Assembly (NCBI RefSeq): GCF_900129565.1
Contig: NZ_FQWD01000001.1
Span: forward strand, 1 to 64,000
Origin: Marisediminitalea aggregata
GTDB taxonomy: Bacteria > Pseudomonadota > Gammaproteobacteria > Enterobacterales > Alteromonadaceae
Direction: 5' to 3'
Length of the DNA stretch: 64,000 nucleotides
This document shows, piece after piece, positions 22,165-30,756 of the stretch (within the stretch, counting starts at the first letter, position 1; each line of letters starts with the position of its first letter). Below the pieces are notes generated by a model, which did not search any database, was not told the DNA's origin, and worked only from the letters and a program-made list of their open reading frames with translations. A program made the translations under genes and the position numbers.

Positions 22165-22728
22165 ATGCGGCTTAGTCTATTTCTAAATGTATTAATACTT
22201 ACATGCGTAATTGCGCTTCCTAATAAAGCGATGTCTGTAACAATAGTTGATAGCGTGACATGGGAAAATAGTACCTATCACTTGTTATCCAGAGGGACAT
22301 GGCAAGATTCAGAAAGTTTGGGCATTGCACTGGGTGGCAACTTAGCGACAATCAATTCCCAGCAGGAGCAAGATTTTTTGTGGGGTATGTGGGGGTTGTC
22401 CGGCTCTAGTTTTCATAACTTTGGCGAAATTTGGATTGGACTCACTGATGAGATTTCAGAAGGTCATTGGGCGTGGTCTAGCGGCGCTCCTTTGAATTTT
22501 TCAAACTGGGCTCCGGGCGAACCAAACAGCCTTGGGGTAGAAAACTATGCACATATGTGGCATTCCACTGCAGGCACATGGAACGATGCGAGCGGAAGCA
22601 ACGAATTTGCAGGTATTGTAGAAATTAACACTGTAGATGCACCATCCGCCTCACTATTTATTATCCTGGTAACTTTACTATTGGCTGCACGAAAACAACC
22701 TCGCTATTACCCAAACTTACCTAGCTAA
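22165..22728 (+). CDS. Secreted C-type lectin-like protein with PEP-CTERM-like tail
   Basis: 187 residues. The start at 22165 follows GAGGAT at good spacing and gives a signal peptide MRLSLFLNVLILTCVIALPNKAMS; an upstream ATG at 22138 lacks a site. Residues ~30-155 fit a C-type lectin-like domain: YHLLSRGTWQDSESLGIALGGNLATINSQQEQDFL, EIWIGLTDEISEGHWAWSSG, NWAPGEPNS and WNDASGSNEFAGIVEI. The C-terminus, DAPSASLFIILVTLLLAARKQ, has the motif-helix-basic order of PEP-CTERM sorting signals, with A-P-S replacing P-E-P as in some Alteromonadales variants. Exosortase processing is inferred. No partner gene is in the window. Confidence 0.8.
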   Translation: MRLSLFLNVLILTCVIALPNKAMSVTIVDSVTWENSTYHLLSRGTWQDSESLGIALGGNLATINSQQEQDFLWGMWGLSGSSFHNFGEIWIGLTDEISEGHWAWSSGAPLNFSNWAPGEPNSLGVENYAHMWHSTAGTWNDASGSNEFAGIVEINTVDAPSASLFIILVTLLLAARKQPRYYPNLPS

Positions 22729-22829
22729 ACAATTACCAGATGCTACATTCTCGAATGATTTATCCATTTTCGGCTGGTATATGCTTGTTAACAATAAAAC
22801 CAAGCTGAAAATATAGTGATATTTCGTTG

Positions 22830-22889
22830 CCGGGAAGACAGCGTTGGACTGTTTGAGGTTATCAGCTTGTTCAAAAGATCCCGGCGCGA
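22830..22889. repeat. Partial copy of the REP-associated unit
   Basis: GCCGGGAAGACAGCGTTGGA...CTTGTTCAAAAGATCCCGGCGCGAA repeats the spacer and head of the unit at 20935-20995 with a few changes. It directly abuts the first 114-bp composite repeat. Confidence 0.75.
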
Positions 22890-22890
22890 A

Positions 22891-23004
22891 GGCGGGGACC
22901 TTACCAACTCAAACGAATTAACTAAGTGAATTTTAGAAGACAGCGCAGGACTGTTTGAAGTAGTCAACCTGTTCAAAAGATCCCGGCACAAGGCCGGGAA
23001 GACG
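22891..23004. repeat. Composite 114-bp repeat, copy A
   Basis: It starts GGCGGGGACCTT and ends AAGGCCGGGAAGACG. The second copy at 23085-23198 has the same length and is about 86% identical by hand alignment without gaps (16 differences). Conserved cores include CCAACTCAAACG, ATTAACTAAGTGAA and CTGTTCAAAAGATCCCGGC. Each end is half of a REP-like palindrome. Confidence 0.85.
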
Positions 23005-23069
23005 CTATGGAAGTATCCTACACAATATTGACTTCATTTCCGCACCACACCTTCTTAACTCCGCCCCCT

Positions 23070-23198
23070 CGTCATCCCCGCGACGGCGGGGACCTTTCCA
23101 ACTCAAACGGATTAACTAAGTGAAGGTTGGAAAACAGCGTTGAACAGCTTCAGGTAATCAGCCTGTTCAAAAGATCCCGGCGCAAGGCCGGGAAGACG
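23070..23198. repeat. Composite repeat, copy B, with complete REP-like head
   Basis: This copy has the full palindromic head CGTCATCCCCGCGACGGCGG (from 23070), then the 114-bp unit (23085-23198) and the distal palindrome GATCCCGGCGCAAGGCCGGG. It suggests that the complete element is a ~130-base body bounded by two different REP-type palindromes. No ORF lies inside, so any mobility would be in trans. Confidence 0.85.
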
Positions 23199-23296
23199 GA
23201 GTTGAACTGTTTGAGCTAGCCAGCCATTTCGGCTAGGACCAGGCTCTAGCCCGGGACAGGGGATTTCTAAGGGCTTGAATTAGCCCTCAATCTGTC

Positions 23297-25138
23297 TTAT
23301 TCGAGACCGAGGAATCCGCCTGTCTGGTGTGCCCATAGTTTGGCGTAGATGCCGCCTTTGTCGAGCAATTCCTGGTGGGTGCCTTGCTCCACGATTTTAC
23401 CGTTATCCAACACTAATAAGCGGTCCATTTGAGCTATGGTTGAAAGGCGATGCGCAATGGCCAATACCGTTTTATTTTCCATCACTTTGTTCAGGCATTC
23501 TTGTATTGCCGACTCGACCTCTGAATCCAGCGCTGAGGTAGCTTCATCCAGAATCAATACCGGTGCATCTTTCAGCAGAACCCGGGCAATGGCAATACGC
23601 TGACGCTGTCCGCCAGATAATTTAACGCCGCGTTCCCCGACTTGCGCGTCAAAACCGGTTCTGCCGTTTTTATCAGACAACTGCTGAATGAACTCAAATG
23701 CTTCCGCTTGCGTTGCGGCAGCTATCATTGCTTCCTCATCAGCGTCGCTGCGGCCATACACGATATTGTCTCGTACAGAACGGTGCATTAACGATGTATC
23801 CTGCGTTACCATACTGATTTGTGCACGCAGCGATTCCTGCTCAACGTCACTAATATCCTGCCCGTCGATAAGTATTTTACCGCCAGTGGTATCGTAAAAT
23901 CGCAGCAACAGATTCACTAACGTAGACTTACCTGCACCAGAGCGTCCTACCAAGCCCACCTTTTCGCCAGACTTTATGGTCAAGTCGAGGTTTTCGAATA
24001 CCGGCACAGGATGATTGTTATGACCAGGGTATGCAAAGTTCACTTGCTTGAATTCAATTTGTCCGCCGTTTACGGCAAGCGGTTGCGCTTTCTGTTTGTC
24101 TTCCACGGCAATAGGCTGCGCCAGGGTGTTAATACCATCCTGTACAGTACCGAGGTTTTCAAACAGTGAGGCCACTTCCCACATCACCCAGTGAGACATA
24201 CCGTTTAACCGTAAACACAGGCTCACCGCCAGCGCAATTTCACCCGGCGTAACAAGCTGTTGTAGCCATAAATACACCGACAGTGCCCCCACACTGAAAA
24301 TCAGCAGTGCATTGCTTAGCTCAACACAGAATTCCAGCACCGTTACCAGGCGCATTTGCGGGTAAACGGTTTGCAGGAATTTGTCCATGCTGTCTTTAGC
24401 GTAATCCGCTTCCCGCTGACTGTGGGAGAACAGTTTAACCGTGGTGATATTGGTGTAGCTATCAACAATGCGGCCGGTCATCAGTGAGCGGGCATCGGCC
24501 TGATGCTGGGAAACCTGCTTTAACTTGGGCACCAGCACGCGCAAAATCACACTATAAACGCCAAGCCAGATAAGCAGCGGCAGTGCGAGTCGCCAGTCAG
24601 CGGTAAAGATAAGCACCACCATTGAGATGAAATACACCCCAATGTAGACCATCAAATCCAACAGCTTCATTACCGTTTCACGCACCGACAATGCGGTTTG
24701 CATGACCTTGGTCGCGACACGACCTGCAAACTCGTTCTGGAAGAACGTCAGGCTTTGGCTAAGCAAGTAGCGGTGTGCCTGCCAGCGTATGCGCATGGGG
24801 TAATTGCCGAGTAATGACTGGCGGGAAAACAACGAGCGAAGCAGAATAAAACCGGGGATCAGCACAACCACAACCAATCCCATCATGATCAGGCGATTGC
24901 CTTCATTTTCGATAAACGTGCTGCGGTCCTGTTCGGTAAACCAGTCTACTAACTGCCCCATAAACCCGAACAAGGCCACCTCCAGCATGGCGACAATTGC
25001 GCTGAGTGCCGACACGGTCAGCAGCACGGGCCACATGCCCTGGGTGTAGTGTTTACAAAAAGCCACCATATTTTTTGGTGGCTGGGTAGGGTGTGAAGCA
25101 GGGAACGGGTTTGTCAGTTTCTCAAAAAATGAAAACAT
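23297..25138 (-). CDS. ABC transporter, fused permease and ATPase (MsbA/MdlB-like exporter)
   Basis: 613 residues. An N-terminal transmembrane domain (about residues 35-330, six predicted spans) is followed by a nucleotide-binding domain. The latter has Walker A GRSGAGKST near 400, the signature LSGGQRQRIAIAR near 505, Walker B VLILDEATSALD near 525 and the H-loop AIAHRLSTIA. This is the type IV exporter half-transporter plan, working as a homodimer or with a partner. The substrate is unknown. The gene lies 13 bases after an RraA-like gene and is probably co-transcribed with it. Confidence 0.93.
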   Translation of the reverse strand: MFSFFEKLTNPFPASHPTQPPKNMVAFCKHYTQGMWPVLLTVSALSAIVAMLEVALFGFMGQLVDWFTEQDRSTFIENEGNRLIMMGLVVVVLIPGFILLRSLFSRQSLLGNYPMRIRWQAHRYLLSQSLTFFQNEFAGRVATKVMQTALSVRETVMKLLDLMVYIGVYFISMVVLIFTADWRLALPLLIWLGVYSVILRVLVPKLKQVSQHQADARSLMTGRIVDSYTNITTVKLFSHSQREADYAKDSMDKFLQTVYPQMRLVTVLEFCVELSNALLIFSVGALSVYLWLQQLVTPGEIALAVSLCLRLNGMSHWVMWEVASLFENLGTVQDGINTLAQPIAVEDKQKAQPLAVNGGQIEFKQVNFAYPGHNNHPVPVFENLDLTIKSGEKVGLVGRSGAGKSTLVNLLLRFYDTTGGKILIDGQDISDVEQESLRAQISMVTQDTSLMHRSVRDNIVYGRSDADEEAMIAAATQAEAFEFIQQLSDKNGRTGFDAQVGERGVKLSGGQRQRIAIARVLLKDAPVLILDEATSALDSEVESAIQECLNKVMENKTVLAIAHRLSTIAQMDRLLVLDNGKIVEQGTHQELLDKGGIYAKLWAHQTGGFLGLE

Positions 25139-25151
25139 GTATTACTCAACA

Positions 25152-25769
25152 TCAGGCGTCTTGGTACCCCAGTTTCGCCAGGATGCCTTCGACATTTTCA
25201 TGGTGTTTGGCTTGCCACTCATCCAACGTCATTCCACCGTCTTTTTCGGCGCGCTGTTTGGCAATTTCAAATGCCTCAGCAGCCGACGCTTGTGGGATAA
25301 CAGCAATGCCTTCTTGATCGGCCACTATGATATCACCGGGATGCACAGTAACACCACCACACTGGACAGGTTGATTTAACGGGTCAACGCACTTTTTAGC
25401 ACCAGGCTTGGGAATAACACCACGGGCATAAACCGCAAACCCCATTTCTTCAACTTCACCGACATCGCGGATCACGCCATCTACCACAAAGCCTGCAATA
25501 CCCCGCTTTTTCGCGATTGCACAGACATTCCCACCTGCTACCGCGAACTGGTCATCGGCTTCCACTACAATCACATCACCGGGATTTGCCCGGTATATGG
25601 CAGCATGCAGCATTAAATGGTCTCCCGGTTGGCACTTAACCGTAAATGCAGGTCCGGAAATTTTAGGTGACGGTGTCCACAGTGAATGTATTGCATAGTC
25701 CATAAACTGTTCACGCGGCAGTGCATCGGCGTACTCGCACACCGACACTTCATTAAAATTAATGCTCAT
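25152..25769 (-). CDS. RraA-like protein / 4-hydroxy-4-methyl-2-oxoglutarate aldolase family
   Basis: 205 residues with a good AGGAG site. The family fold is marked by GDVIVVEADDQFAVAGGN and KKRGIAGFVVDGVIRDVGEVEEMG; the GGN...DG..RD arrangement carries the metal- and pyruvate-binding residues of HMG/CHA aldolases. Members include true class II pyruvate aldolases (oxaloacetate decarboxylase side activity) and RraA, the RNase E regulator. The extended C-terminus with DEWQAKHHENVEGILAKLGY favours the aldolase side, but the choice is uncertain. It precedes the ABC exporter. Confidence 0.85.
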   Translation of the reverse strand: MSINFNEVSVCEYADALPREQFMDYAIHSLWTPSPKISGPAFTVKCQPGDHLMLHAAIYRANPGDVIVVEADDQFAVAGGNVCAIAKKRGIAGFVVDGVIRDVGEVEEMGFAVYARGVIPKPGAKKCVDPLNQPVQCGGVTVHPGDIIVADQEGIAVIPQASAAEAFEIAKQRAEKDGGMTLDEWQAKHHENVEGILAKLGYQDA

Positions 25770-25915
25770 GGTGACTCCTGAAATGTGGAATTGGATTCAG
25801 GTCCATCTTAGCAACTAAGCAAATACTGTGAAGTAGGCTTTGGCAATGTTCGGTATAAACAATGCGACAGTGAGGATAAATTCAGCGAGGCAGGCCACCT
25901 CGCTGAGAACAAATG

Positions 25916-26605
25916 TTACTGAATCAAATTCACCTGCAAAGACGCCGTATCGGTTTGCAGGCCAAAGTGCCCTAATGTATAGGTATAGCTCGCATCTTCA
26001 TTCCAGATTCGGCTGCTGTGCACCCCACCTACAGAACACACACCCGTCGCGCAAACAATTTGATCGATATTGCTCTTTATGGAATACACCTTGTCGCCGA
26101 GAGGTTCTCCATACAAGCTATCTAAGAACGGGCTTTGGACCGACAACCCGTAGTAACCGCAGGTAGAACTCCAGACATTGTAGGGATAAACGCCGCATGA
26201 CCATAACCCACGCAGCGCGCCGGCAATCCCGACAAACGTATCTACGTATGACGACACTGCCAGTTTAGAGATTTGCTGCGCAGCCAGCGTTACGCCCATA
26301 GAATGGCCTATTACATCGATGTTACCGGTACAGGAGGCTGCCAACGCATCTTCAATGGCATTGCGAACAGGGGTTTCTTCACTGCCATAATGGTTGTTAC
26401 ACCCGGCACAGGACTTTGAGCCCCAGTCTGGCCGGAAAATTTCACTACTGCTGTAGCCGTTGCTCAGCAACAAGTTGTAAGTGTTATCCCAACTGGTTGG
26501 GGAGGCTGTATTTCCGTGCACTAGTACGACGGCATCTTTACATGCCATAGCGCCAAAAGTGATTGAGGCCAAAAAAAGCAGGCCGGCGAATTTTACTATT
26601 TTCAT
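25916..26605 (-). CDS. Secreted lipase, alpha/beta hydrolase (Lipase_2 type)
   Basis: 229 residues. The start at 26605 follows GGTGGA and opens a signal peptide, MKIVKFAGLLFLASITFGAMA, then C. Motifs are VVLVHGNTASPTSWDN (oxyanion-hole HG) and the nucleophile elbow GHSMG, with probable acid and base in SNIDQIV and the C-terminal LGHFGL. Several cysteines (CAGCNNH, WSCGVYP, STCGYY, CATGVC) suggest disulfides, typical of periplasmic or extracellular lipases. It stands alone. The substrate is not determinable. Confidence 0.88.
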   Translation of the reverse strand: MKIVKFAGLLFLASITFGAMACKDAVVLVHGNTASPTSWDNTYNLLLSNGYSSSEIFRPDWGSKSCAGCNNHYGSEETPVRNAIEDALAASCTGNIDVIGHSMGVTLAAQQISKLAVSSYVDTFVGIAGALRGLWSCGVYPYNVWSSTCGYYGLSVQSPFLDSLYGEPLGDKVYSIKSNIDQIVCATGVCSVGGVHSSRIWNEDASYTYTLGHFGLQTDTASLQVNLIQ

Positions 26606-26805
26606 TGTTTCCACCGTTGTTAATTTTTTGTTAACCGCATGGGGATTAAAGTACAGGTGGCTGGACATTCACATAGCACTTTAGTGCTGTGAACTATAGT
26701 CAGGCAGAAACGTGTAGATAGATAATGGGCAGTTAGAGTAAGGGAAATTAAAACAAAGCAGAGCGCTACGGCACGCCCTGCCTGGCCAAATATGACTGAA
26801 AAGTT

Positions 26806-27330
26806 TTATTCAGGGCGTACCGCTGTTACCTCGATCTCAACCAAGTAATTTGGATTCGCTAGTCCCGCAATTTGTAAGGCAGAACGAGAAGGCAAATTTG
26901 GCTGTGCTTCAGTGCCAAAAAACTGTGTGTAACCACGCATAAAACCGGCGAAATCCATTTTTCCATCCATCGCAGGGTCGCCAACCAAAAACGCCTGCAT
27001 CTTGATCACATCCCCCATAGTTAATCCCAGGCTTTTCAGGTTCTCATCAATCCGGTTCAGCACGCTGACTGTTTGAGTTTCCGTATCGCCGTAGGCTTCC
27101 ATGCTGCCTTTGGGCGCATCCGGGTTACTCACACCGGGCACCGCGCCACTCAGAAAAACAATAGTGCTGGTGGCGGGTACTTCAGACGCACGAAGAATGG
27201 GGAAATCCGAGCCAATCAGGCCGTGGCGGATCACCGATTCCTTTGCTTCAGGTTTAGCATCAGCATCGTTGCATCCAGCTGTCGCAAACACAGCGCTGAG
27301 TAAAAGTGGGGCAAACATTAATTTTTTCAT
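26806..27330 (-). CDS. Exported RidA-family imine deaminase (lipoprotein)
   Basis: 174 residues, starting at 27330 after AGGAAC. The N-terminus is a lipoprotein signal, MKKLMFAPLLLSAVFATAGC, with the cysteine at residue 20; RidA proteins are usually cytosolic and unexported. The RidA core follows, with IVFLSGAVPG, QTVSVLNRIDENLKSLGLTMGDVIKMQAFL and NLPSRSALQIAGLANPNYLVEIEVTAV. Arg149 in PSRS matches the catalytic arginine of RidA, and the following EIEV matches the family glutamate. Known RidA enzymes hydrolyse enamine/imine intermediates. It lies 16 bases after a cytochrome c gene and two genes after an amine oxidase, whose imine product is its likely substrate. Confidence 0.88.
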   Translation of the reverse strand: MKKLMFAPLLLSAVFATAGCNDADAKPEAKESVIRHGLIGSDFPILRASEVPATSTIVFLSGAVPGVSNPDAPKGSMEAYGDTETQTVSVLNRIDENLKSLGLTMGDVIKMQAFLVGDPAMDGKMDFAGFMRGYTQFFGTEAQPNLPSRSALQIAGLANPNYLVEIEVTAVRPE

Positions 27331-27346
27331 TTTGTGTTCCTGTAAT

Positions 27347-27745
27347 TTATCGTTGAGCAATGGTTTTAACGTCGTCGGCACTGACGGCGTCGGTAAAGTG
27401 GTTACCAAAGTGACTGCGGGTGTAATTCACCACTTCGGCGATTTGTTCGTCAGACAGGTATTGCTTTAATGGCGGCATGCCACCCATGCCGTTACTGACC
27501 ATATAAATCACATAAGGCGCGGCGGCTAACTTGGGGTTTTGCGCTAACGCTGGATACGCGCCAGCTCCTTTGGCACCCTGAGCCATTGGCATATGGCAGC
27601 CCTGACAAATAGCATGGTAAAGCGCCTCTCCGGTGACTTCCTCGAAGTTAGCGCCTTCGGAAAAGCCGGCGTCATCCGTTGCATTGGTGTAAGTACTTAC
27701 ACTCAGCATGTTTGCCATTAAAAAGTACTTTATTACGTTTTTCAT
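27347..27745 (-). CDS. Small class I-type cytochrome c
   Basis: 132 residues. The start at 27745 follows GGAGA; the longer frame overlaps the upstream gene. A signal peptide covers roughly residues 1-22. One haem site, CQGCH (Cys47, Cys50, His51), is followed by NGMGGMPPLKQYLSDEQIAEVVNYTRSHFGN, in which a methionine of GMGGMPP (Met90) is the likely sixth ligand. This resembles the cytochrome subunits of alcohol and amine dehydrogenases. It sits between the amine oxidase (16-base gap) and RidA (16-base gap), suggesting it takes electrons from the flavoprotein. Confidence 0.92.
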   Translation of the reverse strand: MKNVIKYFLMANMLSVSTYTNATDDAGFSEGANFEEVTGEALYHAICQGCHMPMAQGAKGAGAYPALAQNPKLAAAPYVIYMVSNGMGGMPPLKQYLSDEQIAEVVNYTRSHFGNHFTDAVSADDVKTIAQR

Positions 27746-27761
27746 ATACTGTTCTCCAACA

Positions 27762-29345
27762 CTAAGTGGTTGTACTAACCACTTTTTGGTGTAATCGTTT
27801 AATGGCATCATGGGCCGACGAAATAGCGCCTTCCTGCCACGCAGGCAGGTTTGAAGCGTGTTCACCGGCGAGCACTAAACGGCCATCTATCTGGCACAGG
27901 TTTTCATAGTGTTCTTCACGTGATGCTTCCGTCCACATGCCATAACACCCTTGGGTCCATGGCACCCGGTGCCAGCCAACAGAAATGCCGTTGTCGAATT
28001 CGTCGGCATATTGCGGATGTATCTTTTTGCCGTACTCCACCGCTTTCTTTACCCGCTCTTCAGGAGTCAAAGAAGTAAATTCAAAGGCGTTCGCACCCCA
28101 TACATAGGCCCCAAGCAACACGCCCTTGCCTTTGTCGCAGAATTTGGTGCTTGGGTAACTGATATTGGTAATAGGTAAGTTGGTGTAGCTCACACCACCG
28201 TAAATGGCGTCATCCTGCTCCCAGAACCGACGTTTGAATTCCAGACCTACCTTCACTGATGCCGCATACGGCACTGCGCGAATAGCCGATTGCATAGCAC
28301 TGCTGGCTTTGACTGGAATTTGACTAAGAATAGAAAGCGGTATGGTACACACACACCAGTCGGCCTGAGCGGTTTTCGCCACGCCTTGCTGTTCATACTC
28401 AACGCTTACGCCTTGGTCGCTTTGGTTAATTCTGGTGACCTTTGCGCCATAGTGAATGGTGTCACCCACGCGCTTTTCGAACGCCTTTGCAATATTGTCC
28501 ATGCCGCCAACAGGCTGAAAAATACTGCTTTGGAACTCGATATCCTGACCGTTGACAATGTATTTCCATAACTCAGATTGAAGCAGTTCACTTCTGTCCA
28601 TTAGCACGCTAGCTTGCGGCTTAGGCGACAATCCGCCGCCAGGAGGAATGGCAAAACCGCGCCGTAAACTTACCTCGTAGGACTTTTTATATTCCGCGCT
28701 TTCATTTAATGCGCCCCAGTGTCGCATTGACTCGAACAGCTTTTCTCTGTCTTCCACAGAGAGAGCTTTATCTAAACCACCTTGATTTGAGACTTTGGCA
28801 AGCAGTTCAGCGGCATATCCCTGGTAGTCGGCCTGCACTTCCCGGTAGCGCTGAGGCTTGCCGCCAAAGGCATGAGTTGAATGAACCAGTGCGTTGTAGT
28901 TAACCTGAATAAACGGCTCAATAGGGATGTTGAATTCGTTAATGTACGACATCACGTGATGATGATGGTACGGCACACGCCAGGGGCCCGGGTTAATGTA
29001 GTTCCCTTCTGCAAACTGACACTGCTGTGTTGCGCCGCCCAGTTCGGTGTAGGTGTCGCCGCCCCGGAGTGTCCAGCAGCGCCCACCTGCGCGCTGATTA
29101 AACTCCAGCATAGTGACCTTGTACCCGGCTTTGCGCAATTCATACGCTGCCGTCATGCCCGCCAGTCCAGCCCCCAGGATCAGCACAGATGCGCCCTTGG
29201 GCGTACTACCAAGATTTAGTGTCCCGGGATGTGTAGATTCCGCCGCGAAGCCAAGCGATGTCATCGCCTGGTACAAGGCGCCCGCGCCAGCCGTTTTACC
29301 AATCCAGCCTAGTAAAGCTCGCCGGCTCATAGATGAGTGATTCAA
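27762..29345 (-). CDS. Tat-exported flavin monoamine oxidase family dehydrogenase
   Basis: 527 residues. A twin-arginine signal (MSRRALLGWIGKTAGAGA, residues 6-23) implies folded export with cofactor. The FAD dinucleotide-binding motif GAGLAG (residues 58-63) is followed by Glu81 and GGRCWTLRGG. The C-terminal FAD segment is VLAGEHASNLPAWQEGAISSAHDA. This is the amine oxidase superfamily (monoamine oxidase, L-amino acid oxidase, NicA2). With a cytochrome c and an exported RidA in tandem, it probably acts as a periplasmic dehydrogenase, oxidising an amine to an imine and reducing the cytochrome. The amine substrate is unknown. Confidence 0.9.
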   Translation of the reverse strand: MNHSSMSRRALLGWIGKTAGAGALYQAMTSLGFAAESTHPGTLNLGSTPKGASVLILGAGLAGMTAAYELRKAGYKVTMLEFNQRAGGRCWTLRGGDTYTELGGATQQCQFAEGNYINPGPWRVPYHHHHVMSYINEFNIPIEPFIQVNYNALVHSTHAFGGKPQRYREVQADYQGYAAELLAKVSNQGGLDKALSVEDREKLFESMRHWGALNESAEYKKSYEVSLRRGFAIPPGGGLSPKPQASVLMDRSELLQSELWKYIVNGQDIEFQSSIFQPVGGMDNIAKAFEKRVGDTIHYGAKVTRINQSDQGVSVEYEQQGVAKTAQADWCVCTIPLSILSQIPVKASSAMQSAIRAVPYAASVKVGLEFKRRFWEQDDAIYGGVSYTNLPITNISYPSTKFCDKGKGVLLGAYVWGANAFEFTSLTPEERVKKAVEYGKKIHPQYADEFDNGISVGWHRVPWTQGCYGMWTEASREEHYENLCQIDGRLVLAGEHASNLPAWQEGAISSAHDAIKRLHQKVVSTTT

Positions 29346-29664
29346 GAAAAGCCCCCCTTTTATTTAGATGTGAATATGGTTGGGTGGCCCATTTATGCAG
29401 CAGGGGTGCCAGTGCGTCCTCAACTACGGCAAAGTGTATAATATATACGACAACACCAAATTATGGTGGTTTGTTCAGGTGAGTTTAAATATTCTGTTCA
29501 TCTTTTGCGCACCTGTTGTGCACAAAACGCACTAATAAAATGCAACTTTTCGCTCTATTTCACCTCTATATCACCTTTGGTCAGTCAACATGACTGACGA
29601 TCAAGCCAAGCTCTTTCTTTATGAGCTGGTTTCACCTCCTTTTGATAATGACAGGACGTTATTT
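29346..29664. promoter_or_regulatory. Divergent promoter region (amine oxidase / hydrolase)
   Basis: 319 bases between divergent genes. GTATAATATATAC at about 29,436-29,448 is a near-palindromic TATAAT-containing sequence that could serve as a -10 box on either strand. A GCGCACCTGTTGTGCAC inverted sequence lies near 29,506-29,522. No convincing -35 partner was fixed and no further gene is seen. Confidence 0.4.
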
Positions 29665-30639
29665 ATGAACCGATTAGGCCTTTTACTCATTAGCTTTTCA
29701 CTGCTCACAGGTGCCAATACATATGCAGAAACACAAATGCTGGAACCTAAAAGCTGCTTTAGGGGCCCTTTTGAGTCCTATGAAAGATGGGCGAGCGTAC
29801 TGAAAAAGAATAAGCCCGGATTTAACGAAAAAGCGTTCCAGCGATTTTTCCCGGCAGAGAAATTCAATCAGCGCAAAGCAGATTTAGACTGTACCGACTT
29901 TACTTACCAGTCTGACGAATTCAACGTTGAAGGTTTTTATCTGGCGCCAAAGTCACCTGAAAAGCCACTGCCCGTGGTGATATTTAATCGTGGTGGCAAC
30001 GCTCGTTTCGGTTATGTGGTGTTCGGAGCAAAAATGGATTTACCCGCAGAGATCGCCAGCGAAGGGTACATTGTACTGGGCAGTCAGTATCGTGGAGCCA
30101 GTCGTCGAGTTGAAAATAACGGCAAGGATGAGTTCGGCGGCGCTGACGTGAATGATGTTCTGGCACTCATTGATATAGCGAAATCACTACCTCATGCAGA
30201 TACCTCACGTATTGCGCTGGTAGGCTGGAGTCGCGGTGTAATGCAAAGCTACCTGGCGGCTAAACAACTCACCGATGTAAAAGCAATTGTATCCGTAGCT
30301 GGCAATGCGGATCTGAAACAAGCAATCGCCTGGCGCCCGGAAATGGAAAAGGTTTACGCTGCTCGCATGCCTGACTATGCGAGTCAAAAAGAACAGTTAC
30401 TTAGTGAGCGCTCAGTGATCAACTGGGTAGACCAATTACCCCCTGCGCCAATTTTAATGCTTCACGGCACAGCCGACACCAGAGTAAACGTTGAACAGTC
30501 GAGACTGCTTGCCAGTGCACTCAATGTAGCTAACCATACAAATAAGTTGGTCACCTATGAAGGCGACAATCACGGTCTTACGCATCACCGTACAGCGGCA
30601 TATGCTGAGATTAAAGACTGGTTGAATCAATACCTGTAA
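29665..30639 (+). CDS. Secreted alpha/beta hydrolase, prolyl oligopeptidase-like (S9 fold)
   Basis: 324 residues from the ATG at 29665, which follows AGGA and starts a signal peptide (MNRLGLLLISFSLLTGANTYA). The hydrolase core starts with PLPVVIFNRGGNARFG. The nucleophile elbow is GWSRG, and the acid and histidine are in MLHGTADTRVNVEQS and GDNHGLTHH. Such domains occur in dipeptidyl peptidase/acyl-peptidase and related esterases; without the beta-propeller the activity could be peptidase or esterase. A perfect 8-bp stem lies just after the stop (30659-30685). Confidence 0.85.
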   Translation: MNRLGLLLISFSLLTGANTYAETQMLEPKSCFRGPFESYERWASVLKKNKPGFNEKAFQRFFPAEKFNQRKADLDCTDFTYQSDEFNVEGFYLAPKSPEKPLPVVIFNRGGNARFGYVVFGAKMDLPAEIASEGYIVLGSQYRGASRRVENNGKDEFGGADVNDVLALIDIAKSLPHADTSRIALVGWSRGVMQSYLAAKQLTDVKAIVSVAGNADLKQAIAWRPEMEKVYAARMPDYASQKEQLLSERSVINWVDQLPPAPILMLHGTADTRVNVEQSRLLASALNVANHTNKLVTYEGDNHGLTHHRTAAYAEIKDWLNQYL

Positions 30640-30658
30640 AATCAGCCACTTCCTGAGA

Positions 30659-30685
30659 CCACCGCCAAAATCATCTCGGCGGTGG
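30659..30685 (+). terminator. Possible terminator after the hydrolase gene
   Basis: Perfect 8-bp arms CCACCGCC (30659-30666) and GGCGGTGG (30678-30685) with an 11-base loop, 19 bases after the stop codon. No T tract follows (AAATTCAC), so it may be a Rho-assisted or 3'-protecting hairpin only. Confidence 0.35.
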
Positions 30686-30756
30686 AAATTCACTATTCCT
30701 AGCGTACACTTAAATTAGATTCCGCAATTCGCACTCAATATTTATCAGGTTACATT

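Noticed and set aside
20921..23215. Clusters of repeats as a possible CRISPR array
   Set aside because: Repeats are palindromic, of variable spacing, with conserved rather than unique 'spacers', and there are no cas genes. They fit REP/MITE-type elements.
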